The position numbers were made by a program, and so were the translations under genes. A stretch of 49,002 nucleotides of DNA from an uncultured Lachnospiraceae bacterium (GTDB lineage Bacteria > Bacillota > Clostridia > Lachnospirales > Lachnospiraceae): NCBI GenBank assembly GCA_900542015.1, contig UQLY01000017.1, forward strand, positions 1 through 49,002, in the 5' to 3' direction. The notes beneath the pieces were generated by a model. That model had not been told where the DNA came from. It did no database searches and worked only from the letters and a program-made list of their open reading frames with translations. Positions 48,920-49,002 of this stretch are shown in pieces (the first letter of the stretch is position 1; each line of letters opens with the position of its first letter).

Positions 48920-49002
48920 TTGGTAATTCTCAATATTACCATGAAACAGGACCTTGACAAATAAACAGCAATGCAACCCTGAAAAATTCCAAGAGAAAAT
49001 TT

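Noticed and set aside
48951..48956. TTGACA near the window end as a promoter for a further gene
   Set aside because: No acceptable -10 box is found 16-18 bases further on, and the window ends shortly after.
1..49002. CRISPR array, prophage or complete insertion sequence
   Set aside because: No regularly spaced short repeats, phage structural genes or transposase with flanking inverted repeats were seen; the Rpn gene is the only transposase-like one and has no such ends.

Overview
The window looks like chromosomal DNA of a Gram-positive, anaerobic, butyrate-forming member of the Clostridia, most likely Lachnospiraceae. The grounds are the complete acetyl-CoA-to-butyrate set (thl-crt-hbd-bcd-etfB-etfA plus ptb-buk), strong AGGAGG-type ribosome binding sites, TTGACA/TATAAT promoters with 17-bp spacers, an LXG (type VII) toxin, lipoprotein signals, and families such as DUF975, LytTR/DUF3021, C_GCAxxG_C_C and Rpn. 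The genus was inferred from gene content only.

Layout. 1-2.9 kb: an LXG polymorphic toxin with two tandem, mosaic, membrane-anchored putative immunity proteins. 3.0-4.1 kb: an M23 peptidase. 4.2-10.4 kb: the central butyrate operon (thiolase, crotonase, 3-hydroxybutyryl-CoA dehydrogenase, butyryl-CoA dehydrogenase, EtfBA) with its own promoter and terminators. 10.4-11.45 kb: a gene-poor kilobase holding a candidate type I toxin-antitoxin locus (31-residue membrane peptide plus convergent antisense promoter) and a long hairpin element (family B). 11.45-20.2 kb: Rpn-family nuclease, a lipoprotein, a DUF3298-like protein, rhomboid protease, YbaK-type deacylase, an MBOAT/SGNH acyl-transfer pair, a membrane lipase and a redox-type C_GCAxxG protein. 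20.2-20.9 kb: two more family B hairpin elements and no gene. 20.9-23.0 kb: buk and ptb on the minus strand, which complete butyrate formation by substrate-level phosphorylation. 23.2-26.9 kb: secA and prfB, the latter with a programmed +1 frameshift. 27-28.6 kb: three small minus-strand genes. 28.8-33.2 kb: a secreted, lipid-anchored GH9 glucanase and tex. 33.3-34.6 kb: two unrecognised minus-strand genes, the first ending inside a repeat. 34.7-37.7 kb: LytTR regulator, DUF3021 protein, ABC exporter, and a DUF2809 gene behind a palindromic operator. 37.8-38.75 kb: riboflavin ECF transporter gene under an FMN riboswitch. 38.9-42.2 kb: MacAB-like export system. 42.5-48.5 kb: YcxB-like protein, tsaE-tsaB-rimI, a small CxxC protein, RNase Z, a membrane-anchored protein, tsaD and ispD. 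48.6-48.9 kb: two tRNA-Ser genes.

How the genes work together. The operon at 4-10 kb and ptb-buk together convert two acetyl-CoA to butyrate, with Bcd-EtfAB as the expected flavin-based step. TsaE, TsaB and TsaD are three parts of the tRNA t6A machinery and lie within about 4.5 kb. The strongest leads for something new are (i) a family of about 250-nt elements with a long imperfect stalk topped by two hairpins, present three times with diverged sequence but the same architecture and a shared stem defect; (ii) a second family of short elements with terminal inverted repeats, one of which supplies the end of a coding sequence; (iii) the toxin with recombinant duplicate immunity genes; (iv) the candidate type I toxin-antitoxin locus.
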